A stretch of DNA of 64,000 nt. Origin: JAKFDI01 sp036676235 (GTDB taxonomy: Bacteria > Pseudomonadota > Gammaproteobacteria > Burkholderiales > Burkholderiaceae_C). This document shows, piece after piece, positions 17,263-25,811 of the stretch. The stretch is taken from the NCBI GenBank assembly GCA_036676235.1, contig JAKFDI010000110.1, forward strand, positions 1 to 64,000, read 5' to 3'. Positions within the stretch are counted from its first letter, which is position 1, and every line of letters starts with the position of its first letter. A model generated the notes under the pieces. That model worked only from the letters and a program-made list of their open reading frames with translations. It was not told where the DNA came from and ran no database searches. A program made the translations under genes and the position numbers.

Positions 17263-18593
17263 GCCGGCGTCAGCGACCCGGCCGACGCTGCAGCCGGAGA
17301 CGGGGAAGGAGACGGCACCGCCGCGCTCGCCAGCGCCGCCAGCATGTCGCGCGTCACCAGCGTGATGCCTTGCTCGCTGCGGTAGAAGCGCCGTGTGTCT
17401 TCCACCGCGTCTTCGCCGATCACCATGCCGTCGGGAATGATGCAGCCGCGGTCGACCACCACGCGCGTGAGGCGCGCGCCGCGGCCCACGTGCACATAAG
17501 GCTGCAGCACCGACCAGTTCACCCGTGCCTGCGAATGCACGCGCACGCTTGAGAACAGCACCGAGCGGAACACCGCGCCGCTGATGATGCTGCCGCCCGA
17601 GACCAGCGATTCAATCGCCGAGCCGCGGCGCTCGGCCTCGTTGTGCACGAACTTGGCGGGCGCGAGCTGCGGCTGGTAGGTGAGGATGGGCCAGCTGCGG
17701 TCGTACAGGTCGAGCAGCGGCACGGTGGCTGTGAGGTCGATGTTGGCGTCCCAGTAGGCGTCGATGGTGCCCACGTCGCGCCAGTAGGGCAGTTCGTCGC
17801 CGTGCTCGCCAACGCAACTGAGAGCAAAGGGATGGGCTGCGGCGCAGCCGTTGCGCACGGCGCGCGGAATGATGTTGCGGCCGAAATCGTGGTCTGACTG
17901 CGTGTCGGCAATGTCCAGCGCCAGTTCCCGGAACAGGTAGTCGGCATTGAAGATGTAGATGCCCATGCTGGCGAGCGCCACGTCGGCCTTGCCCGGCATC
18001 GGCGGCGGGTCGGCCGGCTTCTCCACGAAATCGAGGATCTTCCAGTCGGCGTCGACCGCCATCACGCCGAAGGCGGTGGCCTCCTCGCGCGGGACTTCGA
18101 TGCAGGCGACGGAGCACTCGTAGCCCTTGGCCACGTGGTCAGCCAGCATCAGCGCGTAGTTCATCTTGTAGATGTGGTCGCCGGCCAGCACGATGATGTA
18201 GTCGGCTCGGTAGCTCTCGATGATGTCGTGGTTCTGGTAGACCGCGTCGGCCGTGCCGCGATACCAGTTTTCCTCGTCCATGCGCTGCTGCGCCGGCAGC
18301 AGGTCGACGAACTCGTTCATCTCGGTCTTGAGGAAGGCCCAGCCACGCTGCAGGTGACGCAGCAGGCTGTGGCTCTTGTACTGCGTGATCACGCCGATGC
18401 GGCGTATGCCCGAGTTCAGGCAGTTCGACAGCGTGAAGTCGATGATGCGGAACTTGCCGCCGAAGTACACGGCCGGCTTGGCGCGGCGGTCGGTGAGTTG
18501 CTTCAGGCGGCTGCCGCGCCCGCCCGCCAGCACCAGTGCCGCCGCCCGTTTGGGCAGGTCGAGCGTGCGGGCGAGATCGATGATGGCGGCCAT
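17259..18593 (-). CDS. glgC: Glucose-1-phosphate adenylyltransferase GlgC
   Basis: A 444-residue enzyme that makes ADP-glucose from glucose-1-phosphate and ATP, the committed step of glycogen synthesis. The nucleotide motif AALVLAGGRGSRLKQLTDRR is intact, followed by KPAVYFGGKFRIIDF, the catalytic-region WYRGTADAVYQN and a C-terminal left-handed beta-helix region (GCIIPDGMVIGED). The start at 18593 gives the usual N-terminus; the open frame further upstream is discarded. It is the first gene of the glgC-glgA operon and diverges from the manganese catalase gene, leaving about 140 bp for both promoters. Confidence 0.93.
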   Translation of the reverse strand: MAAIIDLARTLDLPKRAAALVLAGGRGSRLKQLTDRRAKPAVYFGGKFRIIDFTLSNCLNSGIRRIGVITQYKSHSLLRHLQRGWAFLKTEMNEFVDLLPAQQRMDEENWYRGTADAVYQNHDIIESYRADYIIVLAGDHIYKMNYALMLADHVAKGYECSVACIEVPREEATAFGVMAVDADWKILDFVEKPADPPPMPGKADVALASMGIYIFNADYLFRELALDIADTQSDHDFGRNIIPRAVRNGCAAAHPFALSCVGEHGDELPYWRDVGTIDAYWDANIDLTATVPLLDLYDRSWPILTYQPQLAPAKFVHNEAERRGSAIESLVSGGSIISGAVFRSVLFSSVRVHSQARVNWSVLQPYVHVGRGARLTRVVVDRGCIIPDGMVIGEDAVEDTRRFYRSEQGITLVTRDMLAALASAAVPSPSPSPAAASAGSLTPA

Positions 18594-18735
18594 GGTGTGA
18601 CGGGATTGCACCGATGCAGACCGTGCAGCAGGCGACGTGCCCGCTCGCTGCGCCGATCCCTTTGCCGGGAATGGCGTTTGCCGCATCTGCCCGAGCGCCC
18701 GCGCCGCGAGCGCGCCATCCACGAAGGGGTTCTAC

Positions 18736-19683
18736 ATGTTCGCGCACAACAAGCGTCTGCAATACACCGTCCGCGTTTCCGAAACCAACCCGGGCCTAGC
18801 CAATCTGATGCTCGAGCAGTTCGGCGGGCCGCAGGGCGAACTCGCCGCCGCCTGCCGATATTTCACCCAAGCACTCGGCGAAGACGACCCCGGCCGCAAG
18901 GACATGCTGATGGACATCGCCACGGAGGAGCTGAGCCACCTCGAGGTGATCGGCACCATCGTCGCCATGCTCAACAAGGGCGCCAAGGGTTGCCTGGCCG
19001 AGGGCGCCGAAACCGAGGCCGAGATGTACCGCTCCATCACCGGCGCGGGCAACGATTCGCACGTCACCCAAGTGCTCTACGGCGGCGGCCCGGCGCTCAC
19101 CAACTCGGGCGGCGTGCCGTGGAGCGCGGCCTACATCGACACCATCGGCGAGCCCACCGCCGACCTGCGCTCCAACATCGCCGCCGAAGCGCGCGCCAAG
19201 ATCATCTACGAGCGCCTGATCAACTGCACCGATGACCCGGGTGTGAAAGAAGCGCTCGGCTTCCTGATGACGCGCGAGGTCTCGCACCAGAAGTCGTTCG
19301 AGAAGGCGCTGTACGCCATCACCCCCAACTTCCCGCCGGGCAAGCTGCCGGGCGACCCGCGCTACGCGAGCCTGTACATCAACACCTCGCAAGGCGGCAC
19401 GGAGATGCGCGGCCCGTGGAACAGCGACGAGAACTTCGAGTACGTGAGCGACCGCGAAGAACAACTGGCGCTGGACGGCGAAGACGGCGGCGCCAGCGTG
19501 CAGCTCGACGCGGCCGAAGCCGAAGCGGTGAAGCAGGCGGCGCTGCGCACCAGTTCCGACCCGCAGAGCGACCCGATGACCGGCGCGGAACTGGGCATGG
19601 GCGAGGCCGTCACGGCAGGCGCCGACGGCATGACCATCGACCCCAAGAAGGCCAAGCGGGCCAAGGCCGCGCCCAAGCTCTGA
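18736..19683 (+). CDS. Manganese catalase
   Basis: A 315-residue di-manganese catalase that dismutates hydrogen peroxide without haem. Putative metal ligands are Glu35 (GGPQGELAAACRYF), the Glu/His pair in TEELSHLE (about 65 and 68), the Glu of EARAKIIYERL and the Glu/His of REVSHQKSFEKAL, matching the known ligand pattern. An acidic Ala-rich C-terminal extension of about 80 residues ends in a Lys-rich tail. The start at 18736 has an AAGGGG site. It stands among other stress genes and is divergent from glgC. Confidence 0.9.
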   Translation: MFAHNKRLQYTVRVSETNPGLANLMLEQFGGPQGELAAACRYFTQALGEDDPGRKDMLMDIATEELSHLEVIGTIVAMLNKGAKGCLAEGAETEAEMYRSITGAGNDSHVTQVLYGGGPALTNSGGVPWSAAYIDTIGEPTADLRSNIAAEARAKIIYERLINCTDDPGVKEALGFLMTREVSHQKSFEKALYAITPNFPPGKLPGDPRYASLYINTSQGGTEMRGPWNSDENFEYVSDREEQLALDGEDGGASVQLDAAEAEAVKQAALRTSSDPQSDPMTGAELGMGEAVTAGADGMTIDPKKAKRAKAAPKL

Positions 19684-19700
19684 TACCGATTGGCAATCGG

Positions 19701-19738
19701 CTCCCTCTCCCCGCTGGGGAGAGGGCGGGAGTGAGGGG
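19701..19738. terminator. CCCTCTCCC/GGGAGAGGG hairpin between convergent genes
   Basis: CCCTCTCCCC and GGGGAGAGGG form a strong hairpin followed by the GTGAGGGG tail shared by four other copies in the window. It lies between the convergent manganese catalase gene and the hypothetical gene at 19769, so a bidirectional terminator role is likely. Confidence 0.6.
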
Positions 19739-19768
19739 CCGGCGCGAAGGCCGATCCGTGAATCGCCC

Positions 19769-20230
19769 TCAAGCCGCCGCACGCCCCTCCCAAGCCGCAC
19801 GAACCGCCGGCATGGCCTCGGCCCACGACAGCGTGCACTCGCCGCGCGCGGCCTTCCAGTCGTGGGCGAGCACCGACTCGGCATCGTCCCAGGCGGCGCC
19901 GGGGCCGTAGCGCTGCCGCTCCCGGGCGCCGAAGCGATAGGCGGGGGCACACGCCTCGTAGGGCGGGGCGCCGGGCAGATCACGGCGGGCGGCGTGGTGC
20001 TCGCGCCAGTGCGGCGCCTCGCGGTCGGGCAGCGAGTCGAGTCCCTTCGTCGGCACGGGCTGGTCGCGGTGGGGCGTGACCACATCGGTGAGCACGCGGC
20101 TCGGTGGCGGAATGCCGGCGCCGGGTCGAACGTCGGCTTCGCGGGTGGTGTCGGGGTCCGACACCCGCTTCACGCGGTTGTCGCGTGTGTCGCGTGTGTC
20201 GTCGCGCGATTCGGGCTTGTCTGGGTTCAT
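19769..20230 (-). CDS. Hypothetical hydrophilic protein with Tyr/Trp C-terminal pattern
   Basis: This 153-residue protein has a very polar first half (many Asp, Arg, Thr and Pro). Its second half is better ordered, with PPYEACAPAYRFGARERQRY, then WDDAESVLAHDW and LSWAEAMPAVRAAWEG. The spaced aromatic pattern (AYR-G, ... DW, ... W, AVR-AW) is one I associate with small stress-response proteins of proteobacteria, but I cannot name the family with certainty. A GGGAG site precedes the start. It sits between manganese catalase and a second small hydrophilic gene. Confidence 0.65.
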   Translation of the reverse strand: MNPDKPESRDDTRDTRDNRVKRVSDPDTTREADVRPGAGIPPPSRVLTDVVTPHRDQPVPTKGLDSLPDREAPHWREHHAARRDLPGAPPYEACAPAYRFGARERQRYGPGAAWDDAESVLAHDWKAARGECTLSWAEAMPAVRAAWEGRAAA

Positions 20231-20479
20231 CAGGGGGCTCCCGTGCCCTGCACGCGCAGGCGCGAGCGAGGCGTTTCAGTGGCTCTTCGCCCGCGCGGGT
20301 GCGCAGGTCCTGCGCATGCGGCAAGCCACGGACCCGCGCCGTACCGCATGCGCGCACATCGGGCGCGTGCGGCAAGCGATGGGCAAGCGCTGCCGGCAAG
20401 CGCCGTTCCCCACGGCGTCGGTACGCCGATTGCCGCGAGGCAAGGCAAGTGCCGCAAGGTACGCATCGAAGGAGCACGC

Positions 20480-20719
20480 ATGAACAAGTCGCACAAGCCA
20501 GGTCCCGCGGCCGGCACCACGCCGCGCAACCCGACACGCGGCGACGCGAAGGATCAAGGCCCCGCCACCGGCGCACAGCCGGGGCGCACGCCTGACCGGC
20601 AGGGCGGCCAGGCGGCGGGCGAACGCCGCACCACCGACGCCGAGATTCCCGACGACTACGGCCACGAGACCAGCAACCCCGACGACCTGGAGCCGCCGGA
20701 CGAGCATCAGCGCGGTTGA
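20480..20719 (+). CDS. Small disordered protein of unknown function
   Basis: A 79-residue protein with almost no hydrophobic residues: Gly, Pro, Arg, Thr, Asp and Glu dominate, and the C-terminus is acidic (EIPDDYGHETSNPDDLEPPD). A clear AAGGAG site precedes the start. The composition suits a hydrophilin-like stress protein, but no family is recognised. The 250 bp upstream separate it from the divergent gene ending at 20230 and hold several loose copies of a GCGGCAAG motif. The DUF488 gene starts 2 bp after the stop codon, so the two are probably co-transcribed. Confidence 0.6.
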   Translation: MNKSHKPGPAAGTTPRNPTRGDAKDQGPATGAQPGRTPDRQGGQAAGERRTTDAEIPDDYGHETSNPDDLEPPDEHQRG

Positions 20720-20721
20720 GA

Positions 20722-21297
20722 ATGGATTCCGTGTCGGCGCCGGTTTCTCTGCTGCCCTCGCCGGTGGTGCTCACCGTTGGCCATTCCACGCGGCCGATCG
20801 AGGATTTCATCGCGATGCTGCAGGGGCACGGAGTGCAGCGCCTGATCGACGTGCGCACCGTGCCGCGCTCGCGGCGCAATCCGCAGTTCGCGCAGGAAAA
20901 CCTGCCGGCTTCGCTTGCGGCTGCGGGCATTGCCTACGAGCACCGGGCCGGACTCGGCGGCTTCCGCCGCACCAGCGAGGCGTCGCCCAACAAGGGCTGG
21001 CGCAACACCTCGTTCCGCGGCTATGCCGACTACATGCAGACGGCCGAGTTCGAGGGGGAACTGCAGTGGCTGATCGGCGTGGCGCGGCGAGAGCAGGTGG
21101 CCACCATGTGCGCCGAGGCCGTGCCGTGGCGCTGCCATCGCTCGCTGATTGCCGATGCCTTGCTGGCGCACGGCATCCGCAGCGAAGAGATCGTGAGCGC
21201 CACGCGGCGGCAGGCGAGAAAGATGACGCCGTTTGCGCAGGTGTGCGGGCACTGCATCAGCTATCCGCCGGAAGGTGAGGTAGTGCCTTGTGGTTGA
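20722..21297 (+). CDS. DUF488 domain-containing protein
   Basis: This 191-residue protein has the DUF488 hallmarks: LTVGHSTRPIEDFIAMLQGH, IDVRTVPRSRRNPQF, YEHRAGLGGF and EAVPWRCHRSLIADAL with the conserved Cys/His/Arg. The family's biochemical role is not established; the conserved Cys-His-Arg triad hints at nucleic acid or phosphate chemistry. A C-terminal CGHCISYPP segment is an extra Cys-x2-Cys that might bind a metal. It follows the 79-residue gene with 2 bp spacing. An in-frame TTG two codons upstream is a less likely start. Confidence 0.82.
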   Translation: MDSVSAPVSLLPSPVVLTVGHSTRPIEDFIAMLQGHGVQRLIDVRTVPRSRRNPQFAQENLPASLAAAGIAYEHRAGLGGFRRTSEASPNKGWRNTSFRGYADYMQTAEFEGELQWLIGVARREQVATMCAEAVPWRCHRSLIADALLAHGIRSEEIVSATRRQARKMTPFAQVCGHCISYPPEGEVVPCG

Positions 21298-21318
21298 GGT
21301 CGGAGCGCTCGGCGAGAC

Positions 21319-21355
21319 CCTCACCCCAACCCTCTCCCGCCGGCGGGAGAGGGGG
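21319..21355. repeat. CCCTCTCCC/GGGAGAGGG hairpin, second copy
   Basis: CTCACCCC-AACCCTCTCCC, a GCCGGC centre and GGGAGAGGG. It is inverted relative to the copy at 21424-21462, and the pair fills the space between the convergent DUF488 and GFA genes. A termination role is plausible. Confidence 0.6.
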
Positions 21356-21423
21356 TAGCGCGCTTCGGACACGCGGAGCGATCAATGTGTTCGAAGCGCC
21401 CCTCGCCAAGAAGCGCCGACCGG

Positions 21424-21462
21424 CCCCCTCTCCCGCTTCGCGGGAGAGGGCTGGGGTGAGGG
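21424..21462. repeat. CCCTCTCCC/GGGAGAGGG hairpin, third copy
   Basis: CCCCTCTCCCGC, a short loop and GCGGGAGAGGG with the TGGGGTGAGGG tail. Read on the minus strand it lies about 55 bp beyond the stop codon of the GFA gene. Confidence 0.6.
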
Positions 21463-21516
21463 TGTGCATGCCCCGAGCCGCTGCCGCCAAACGTCCGCGG
21501 CTCCGCCCATCTCGAG

Positions 21517-21864
21517 CTACTTGGAACGCCCGTCGAAGTGCTGCACCGGAATCGCCGCCAGGTCGAGGCCTTCGACACAGCGCAGGTTGACGGCGGCCAT
21601 CGGCTTGCCTGAAGGATCCACGCCCTCGCCATACGGATGCATGCCGCACACCGGGCAGAAGCGATGGCGGATGACGTGCTTGTTGAAGGTGTAGGTGCTG
21701 GCCGCCTCGTCGGGCGTGCGCAACTGCAGCTTCTCGCGCGGCACGAACCACAGCAGCGAGCCCTTGCGCGAGCAGATCGAACAGTTGCAGGCGAGCGCGC
21801 CGCCGATCTCGCCCTCGACCTCGAAAGCCACCCGGCCGCAGTGGCAACTACCTTGGTAGTTCAT
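21517..21864 (-). CDS. GFA (glutathione-dependent formaldehyde-activating) family protein
   Basis: A 115-residue zinc protein of the GFA/CENP-V fold. Cysteines occur in the family arrangement: GSCHCGRVAFEVEG, then ACNCSICSRKGSLLWF, then FCPVCGMHPYG. Members bind one or two zinc ions; some interact with S-hydroxymethyl-glutathione, most have no known substrate. The start at 21864 has AAGGAG eight bases upstream. The 42 extra upstream codons of the open frame are ignored. Confidence 0.85.
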   Translation of the reverse strand: MNYQGSCHCGRVAFEVEGEIGGALACNCSICSRKGSLLWFVPREKLQLRTPDEAASTYTFNKHVIRHRFCPVCGMHPYGEGVDPSGKPMAAVNLRCVEGLDLAAIPVQHFDGRSK

Positions 21865-21978
21865 CGCGTGTCTCCTTTGATGTGTGCGCCGTGTCGGGCG
21901 GGAAGGGGTGATGCGCGCACGGTAGCGGAGTAAATGTACGGCGTACACATTAGCAAACGCCTTGACGGCCAGACGCAA

Positions 21979-22005
21979 AAAGGCCCGCACGAAGCGGGCC
22001 TTTGC
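21979..22005 (-). terminator. Intrinsic terminator of the HU gene
   Basis: On the minus strand GGCCCGC and GCGGGCC enclose a 5-base loop and are followed by TTTTTGCG. It lies about 20-45 bp beyond the HU stop codon, a textbook position. Confidence 0.85.
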
Positions 22006-22023
22006 ATGAGCCGAGGAGCCGGC

Positions 22024-22374
22024 TTATTTCTTCTTCTTGGCGGCAGCCTTCTTCGGCGCCGGAGCGGCAGCGGCCTTGGCGGCCTTGCGTGCTGCGGACT
22101 TGGGATCGACGGCGGCCTTGAAGGCGCTGCCCGGCGAGAACTTCGGCAGCTTGACGGCGGCGATCTTGATCTTGGCGCCGGTGGCCGGGTTCACGCCGTT
22201 GCGTGCGGCGCGGGCATGCTGCTTGAAGCTGCCGAAACCGGGGAGGGTGACGGTGCCGCCCTTCTTCACCGTCGTGACGACGGCGTCGAGCAAGGTGGTG
22301 AGGACGCGGCCGGCTTCGGCCTTGGTGAGGTCGTGCTTCGTTGCCAGATGCTCGATCAGTTCAGCTTTGTTCAT
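22024..22374 (-). CDS. HU-family nucleoid protein with Lys/Ala tail
   Basis: A 116-residue DNA-bending protein. Residues 1-90 are a standard HU/IHF domain (MNKAELIEHLATKHDLTKAE; VTLPGFGSFKQHARAARNGV with the DNA-intercalating arm NPATG). Residues 90-116 add an alanine- and lysine-rich tail, a histone-H1-like extension found in some betaproteobacterial HU homologues. An intrinsic terminator follows the gene. The longer upstream open frame overlaps the neighbouring hydratase gene on the same strand and is rejected. Because of the tail, the name hupB is not applied. Confidence 0.9.
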   Translation of the reverse strand: MNKAELIEHLATKHDLTKAEAGRVLTTLLDAVVTTVKKGGTVTLPGFGSFKQHARAARNGVNPATGAKIKIAAVKLPKFSPGSAFKAAVDPKSAARKAAKAAAAPAPKKAAAKKKK

Positions 22375-22438
22375 TCGTTCGCTTGAAATTTGCGCCCGCC
22401 AGTTGCGGGCACGGGATTCTCCACGATGCAATGGGCAC

Positions 22439-23218
22439 TCACAGCTGAACGCGCGCGCTGCCGATGCCGTCGAACGTGACGAGCACCGCATCTGCGGCCC
22501 GCGCGTGCAGCAGCCCGCACCAGGTTCCGGTGGTGACCACCGTGCCGGCCGCGACCGTGGCGCCGCCGCGCGTGGCATGGCGCAGCCACGCCGGCAGCAC
22601 GAACGCCGGGTCGGCCAGCGCATGGCTGCCGCGAAAGCGCGCTTCGGCCGCGGGGCCGATCTTCACCAGGCAGCGCTGCTGCGACCAGTCGCGCGGCGTC
22701 CAGGGCTGCCAGTCGCCCAGCACCAGCGCGCCATGCGATTGCAGGTCGGCGAGCCGCGCGAGTGCCGGCGCACGCAGGCCTTCGCGCCAGCGCGACTCGA
22801 CGATCTCGATGGCGACGCACATCGCATCGACCAGCGCCGAGGCGCCCGCCACGTCGAGCGTGGCGGCGAGTGCGGCATCGACATCACGGCCGAGGCGCAG
22901 TGCGATCTCGGCTTCGATGCCGCGCAGCGAAAGCGGCCATAGGCCGGCATCGGCCGCGGCGGGCCAGTTCGACGCATCGGCGGGGCTCGGCCACACGCCT
23001 GCCGGCGGCAGTGGCGAGTGCGCGAGTTCGCTCTCGCGCGACGCACCGCCGCTCTTCCAGTGGCGCGGGCCCGCCGCGTCGAACCAGCCGAGCGCATTCG
23101 CCACGCCGTCCTGCACGGCGTAGGCGGCGTCGTCATCGGGCAGTTCGGGCGCGGGCACGGTGCGGCGTTCGCGCCGGGCGTCCAGCAGGAGATTCACCAG
23201 GTCTTCGGTTGTCGCCAT
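22439..23218 (-). CDS. 2-keto-4-pentenoate hydratase/fumarylacetoacetate hydrolase-type enzyme
   Basis: A 259-residue protein resembling the MhpD/DmpE hydratase group of the FAH superfamily, which adds water to 2-hydroxypenta-2,4-dienoate-type substrates. Landmarks are the start EDLVNLLLDARRERRTVP, the middle GIEAEIALRLGRDVDAAL with metal-binding Glu residues, and the end VTTGTWCGLLHARAADAVLV. The start at 23218 is chosen because GAGGA lies six bases upstream; an ATG two codons earlier is too close. It diverges from the RpiR regulator, so it may belong to the same catabolic regulon. Confidence 0.75.
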   Translation of the reverse strand: MATTEDLVNLLLDARRERRTVPAPELPDDDAAYAVQDGVANALGWFDAAGPRHWKSGGASRESELAHSPLPPAGVWPSPADASNWPAAADAGLWPLSLRGIEAEIALRLGRDVDAALAATLDVAGASALVDAMCVAIEIVESRWREGLRAPALARLADLQSHGALVLGDWQPWTPRDWSQQRCLVKIGPAAEARFRGSHALADPAFVLPAWLRHATRGGATVAAGTVVTTGTWCGLLHARAADAVLVTFDGIGSARVQL

Positions 23219-23366
23219 CGTCATTCCTCACGGCTGCGGGAAACGGCGCATCTTGGCACCGAAGCGGTATGAAAACGTGTGCGACGCGGGCTTTCGCCTT
23301 GCCATCGGGCGCTGCAGAGTCTCGGGGATAACGAGCAAGAAAATTTGCGTCGAAACAGAAGCGTGC

Positions 23367-24296
23367 ATGCTAGATTTGCTTATGCCCGCAAACAGGACGC
23401 TCCAGCCTTCACCGCCGCAGACCTTGGACGACCTGCGCCGCTGCGTCGAACGCGAGCGCACCGCGACGGGTCGCCAATGCATGGGCGAGCGCACGCTGGC
23501 CGTGCTGGTCGACCTGCTGGCGCGGCCCGGGCAGGCGGCGGTGCAGAGCATTTCGGAGCTGGCCGCGCACAACGGCGTCGACCCATCCACGCTCACGCGC
23601 CTGGGCAAGCGGCTCGGCTTCAGCGGCTTCGGGCCGCTGCAGGATGTGTTTCGCCAGCACGTGGCCGCGACGCAGCCGTTCTACAGCACGCGGGTGCGTG
23701 AACTGGTCTCGACGCGCGCGGCGCGAAAAGGCCCGAGCGCCCTGCAGCAACTGGCGGAAACCGAATGCCAGAAGGTGCTTGCGGTGGCCCATGCGCTGAC
23801 CGACAAGCAGATTGCGCGCGCCGCCAGGCAGTTGCTCAAGGCGAAGCATGTGTACGTGCTGGGCTTGCGCGGCACCTACGCGGTGAGCTACTTCTTCGGC
23901 AGCTTTCTCGAGACGCTGCGCGAGGGTGTGACGGTGCTGGGCGGCCCGGGCTTCCCGTTGGCGGGCGAGGTCGCACGCATCAAGAAAGACGATCTGCTGG
24001 TGGCCATGGCGTTTCGGCCCTACACCCGCGCCGTCGTCAACGTCGTCGACGTGGTGCGGGCGTCCGGCACGCCGGTGCTGTCGCTCACCGATGGCGGCTC
24101 GCCGGTCGACGTCGAGCCTGACGGCGGCGTCACGCTGCGAGTCGACCAGCCCTTCTATTTCGACTCTGCGCTGGCGCAGTTCTACATGGCCGAAGCCTTG
24201 CTGCTGGCCGTGGCCCGCCTGCTTGGCCCCGCCGCGACGCAAGTGATCCGGCGCCGCGAATCGATCAACAAGGCGCTCGACATCGAGATCACCTGA
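23367..24296 (+). CDS. RpiR/MurR family transcriptional regulator
   Basis: A 309-residue repressor-type regulator. An N-terminal HTH_6 domain (about 20-100, with SISELAAHNGVDPSTLTRLG and FSGFGPLQDVFR) is joined to a C-terminal SIS sugar-phosphate-isomerase-like domain (about 145-275, starting AARQLLKAKHVYVLGLRG). SIS domains sense phosphosugars or related ligands. The start is uncertain: ATG at 23367 or at 23382 both fit. The 150 bp upstream separate it from the divergent hydratase gene. The gene leads the aminotransferase-transporter cluster that runs to 32212 and probably controls it. Confidence 0.85.
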   Translation: MLDLLMPANRTLQPSPPQTLDDLRRCVERERTATGRQCMGERTLAVLVDLLARPGQAAVQSISELAAHNGVDPSTLTRLGKRLGFSGFGPLQDVFRQHVAATQPFYSTRVRELVSTRAARKGPSALQQLAETECQKVLAVAHALTDKQIARAARQLLKAKHVYVLGLRGTYAVSYFFGSFLETLREGVTVLGGPGFPLAGEVARIKKDDLLVAMAFRPYTRAVVNVVDVVRASGTPVLSLTDGGSPVDVEPDGGVTLRVDQPFYFDSALAQFYMAEALLLAVARLLGPAATQVIRRRESINKALDIEIT

Positions 24297-24311
24297 CTTC
24301 CAAGGACCGAC

Positions 24312-25637
24312 ATGCCCACCGACATCCAGAACCCGGCCGTTGCCCAGGCGCTCAGCGCAGCCAAGGCGCAATACGTTGCCGCAAACCCGCTCAGCCAGGA
24401 ACAGCATCGCAAGGCCGCGAAGGTGCTGCCCGGCGGCAACACGCGCACCACGCTGTTCGGCGAGCCGTTCCCCATCACGTTGACGGCGGGGAAGGGCGCG
24501 ACCGTCACCTCGCTCGACGGCCGCACCTACATCGACTTCCTGGGCGAGTACACGGCTGGCCTCTACGGCCACTCGAACGCCGAACTGCGCCAGGCCGTGA
24601 TCGGCGCCCTGGACCACGGCTGGGTCATGGGCGGCCAGATTCGCGACGAGGAAGAACTGGCGAGCCTCATCTGCGCGCGCTTCGCGTCGATCGAGCGGGT
24701 GCGCTTTGCCAACTCGGGCACCGAAGCGAACCTCTACGCCATCTCGGCGTCGCGGGCCATCACGGGCAAGAACAAGGTCGTCGTGTTCGAGGGCGCGTAC
24801 CACGGCGGCGTCTTCACCTTCGGCCTGACGCCCAGCCCCATGGCGGCGCCGTTCGACTTCGTCAAGGCGCCGTACAACGACATCGAGGGCACCCGGTCGC
24901 TGCTCGATGCGAATGCTGCCGACATCGGCACCGTCGTCATCGAACCGATGCAGGGCTCGGGCGGCTGCATTCCCGCCGACCACGCCTTCTTGAAGATGCT
25001 GCGCGACTGGACCACGGCGCACGGCGCGGTGCTGATCTTCGACGAGGTGATGACCTCGCGGCTGTCACCCGGCGGCCTGCAGGCGCTGTGCGGCGTGACA
25101 CCGGACATGACGACGCTTGGCAAGTACATCGGCGGCGGCTTCAGCTTCGGCGCCTTCGGCGGGCGTGCCGACCTGATGGCGCGCTTCGATCCGCACCAGC
25201 CCGGCTACTTCGCGCACGCCGGCACCTTCAACAACAACGTCTTCACCATGGCGGCCGGTGTCGCGGGCCTGCGCGACGTCTACACCGCCGACGCCGCGAA
25301 CGCGCTGAACGCGCGGGGCGAGGCGCTGCGCGCGCGCCTGAATCAGGCTGCGCAGGCCGCCCGCTTCCCGATGCAGTTCACCGGCCTCGGCTCGATGATG
25401 AACGTGCATATGCACGCCGGCCGGGTGCGCAACGCGCGCGACCTCGTCTCCGACGACGCGACGCTGCGCGAGCTGTTCTATTTCGACATGCTGGAAGCGG
25501 GCCTGTGGCTGGCGCGGCGCGGCATGGTCAACCTGTCGCTGCCGATTGGCGACGCCGAATGCGATCAGCTGGTGCAGGCGGTCGAGTCTTTTGTCGAACG
25601 ACGCAATGCGCTGTTCAGCCGCAACGACTCGGCGTGA
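24312..25637 (+). CDS. Class-III aminotransferase, glutamate-1-semialdehyde-aminomutase-like
   Basis: A 441-residue PLP enzyme of fold type I. Features are KVLPGGNTRTTLFGEPFPIT at the N-terminus, the phosphate-binding FANSGTEANLYAI, the Asp of VLIFDEVMTSRLSPGG and the Schiff-base Lys in TTLGKYIGGGFSFG. It resembles HemL in arrangement, but a tetrapyrrole role is unlikely: it starts 15 bp after an RpiR regulator and precedes a polyamine-type ABC importer. Transamination or aminomutation of an imported amino compound is inferred. Confidence 0.82.
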   Translation: MPTDIQNPAVAQALSAAKAQYVAANPLSQEQHRKAAKVLPGGNTRTTLFGEPFPITLTAGKGATVTSLDGRTYIDFLGEYTAGLYGHSNAELRQAVIGALDHGWVMGGQIRDEEELASLICARFASIERVRFANSGTEANLYAISASRAITGKNKVVVFEGAYHGGVFTFGLTPSPMAAPFDFVKAPYNDIEGTRSLLDANAADIGTVVIEPMQGSGGCIPADHAFLKMLRDWTTAHGAVLIFDEVMTSRLSPGGLQALCGVTPDMTTLGKYIGGGFSFGAFGGRADLMARFDPHQPGYFAHAGTFNNNVFTMAAGVAGLRDVYTADAANALNARGEALRARLNQAAQAARFPMQFTGLGSMMNVHMHAGRVRNARDLVSDDATLRELFYFDMLEAGLWLARRGMVNLSLPIGDAECDQLVQAVESFVERRNALFSRNDSA

Positions 25638-25671
25638 AAGCGTGAGAGCTTTTCGCTTCGTCCACTCCCTA

Positions 25672-25779
25672 TCCGTTCGCCCTGAGGTATCGAAGGGCGT
25701 GTCACGCGGAGCAAGGGGCTTCGATACCTCGGCCCGAACGGGGTGGGGTGCGTACTCCGCGAATAACTCTCAGCGTCTG
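25672..25779 (+). repeat. REP-like hairpin repeats, cluster 2 (inverted pair)
   Basis: Units at about 25673-25699 (GCCCT...AGGGC stem) and 25716-25743 (opposite orientation) use the GTATCGA loop. They are followed by a shared GGGGTGGGGTGCG and ACTCTCAGCG stretch also seen near 5545 and 58040. The pair lies between the aminotransferase and the ABC ATPase gene. Confidence 0.85.
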
Positions 25780-25811
25780 AGGCCGGCAACGTTCAGAGGC
25801 AGCGGTTCGAC

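Noticed and set aside
24312..25637. HemL for tetrapyrrole synthesis
   Set aside because: The fold matches, but the regulator and transporter context and the divergent N-terminus favour a catabolic aminotransferase.
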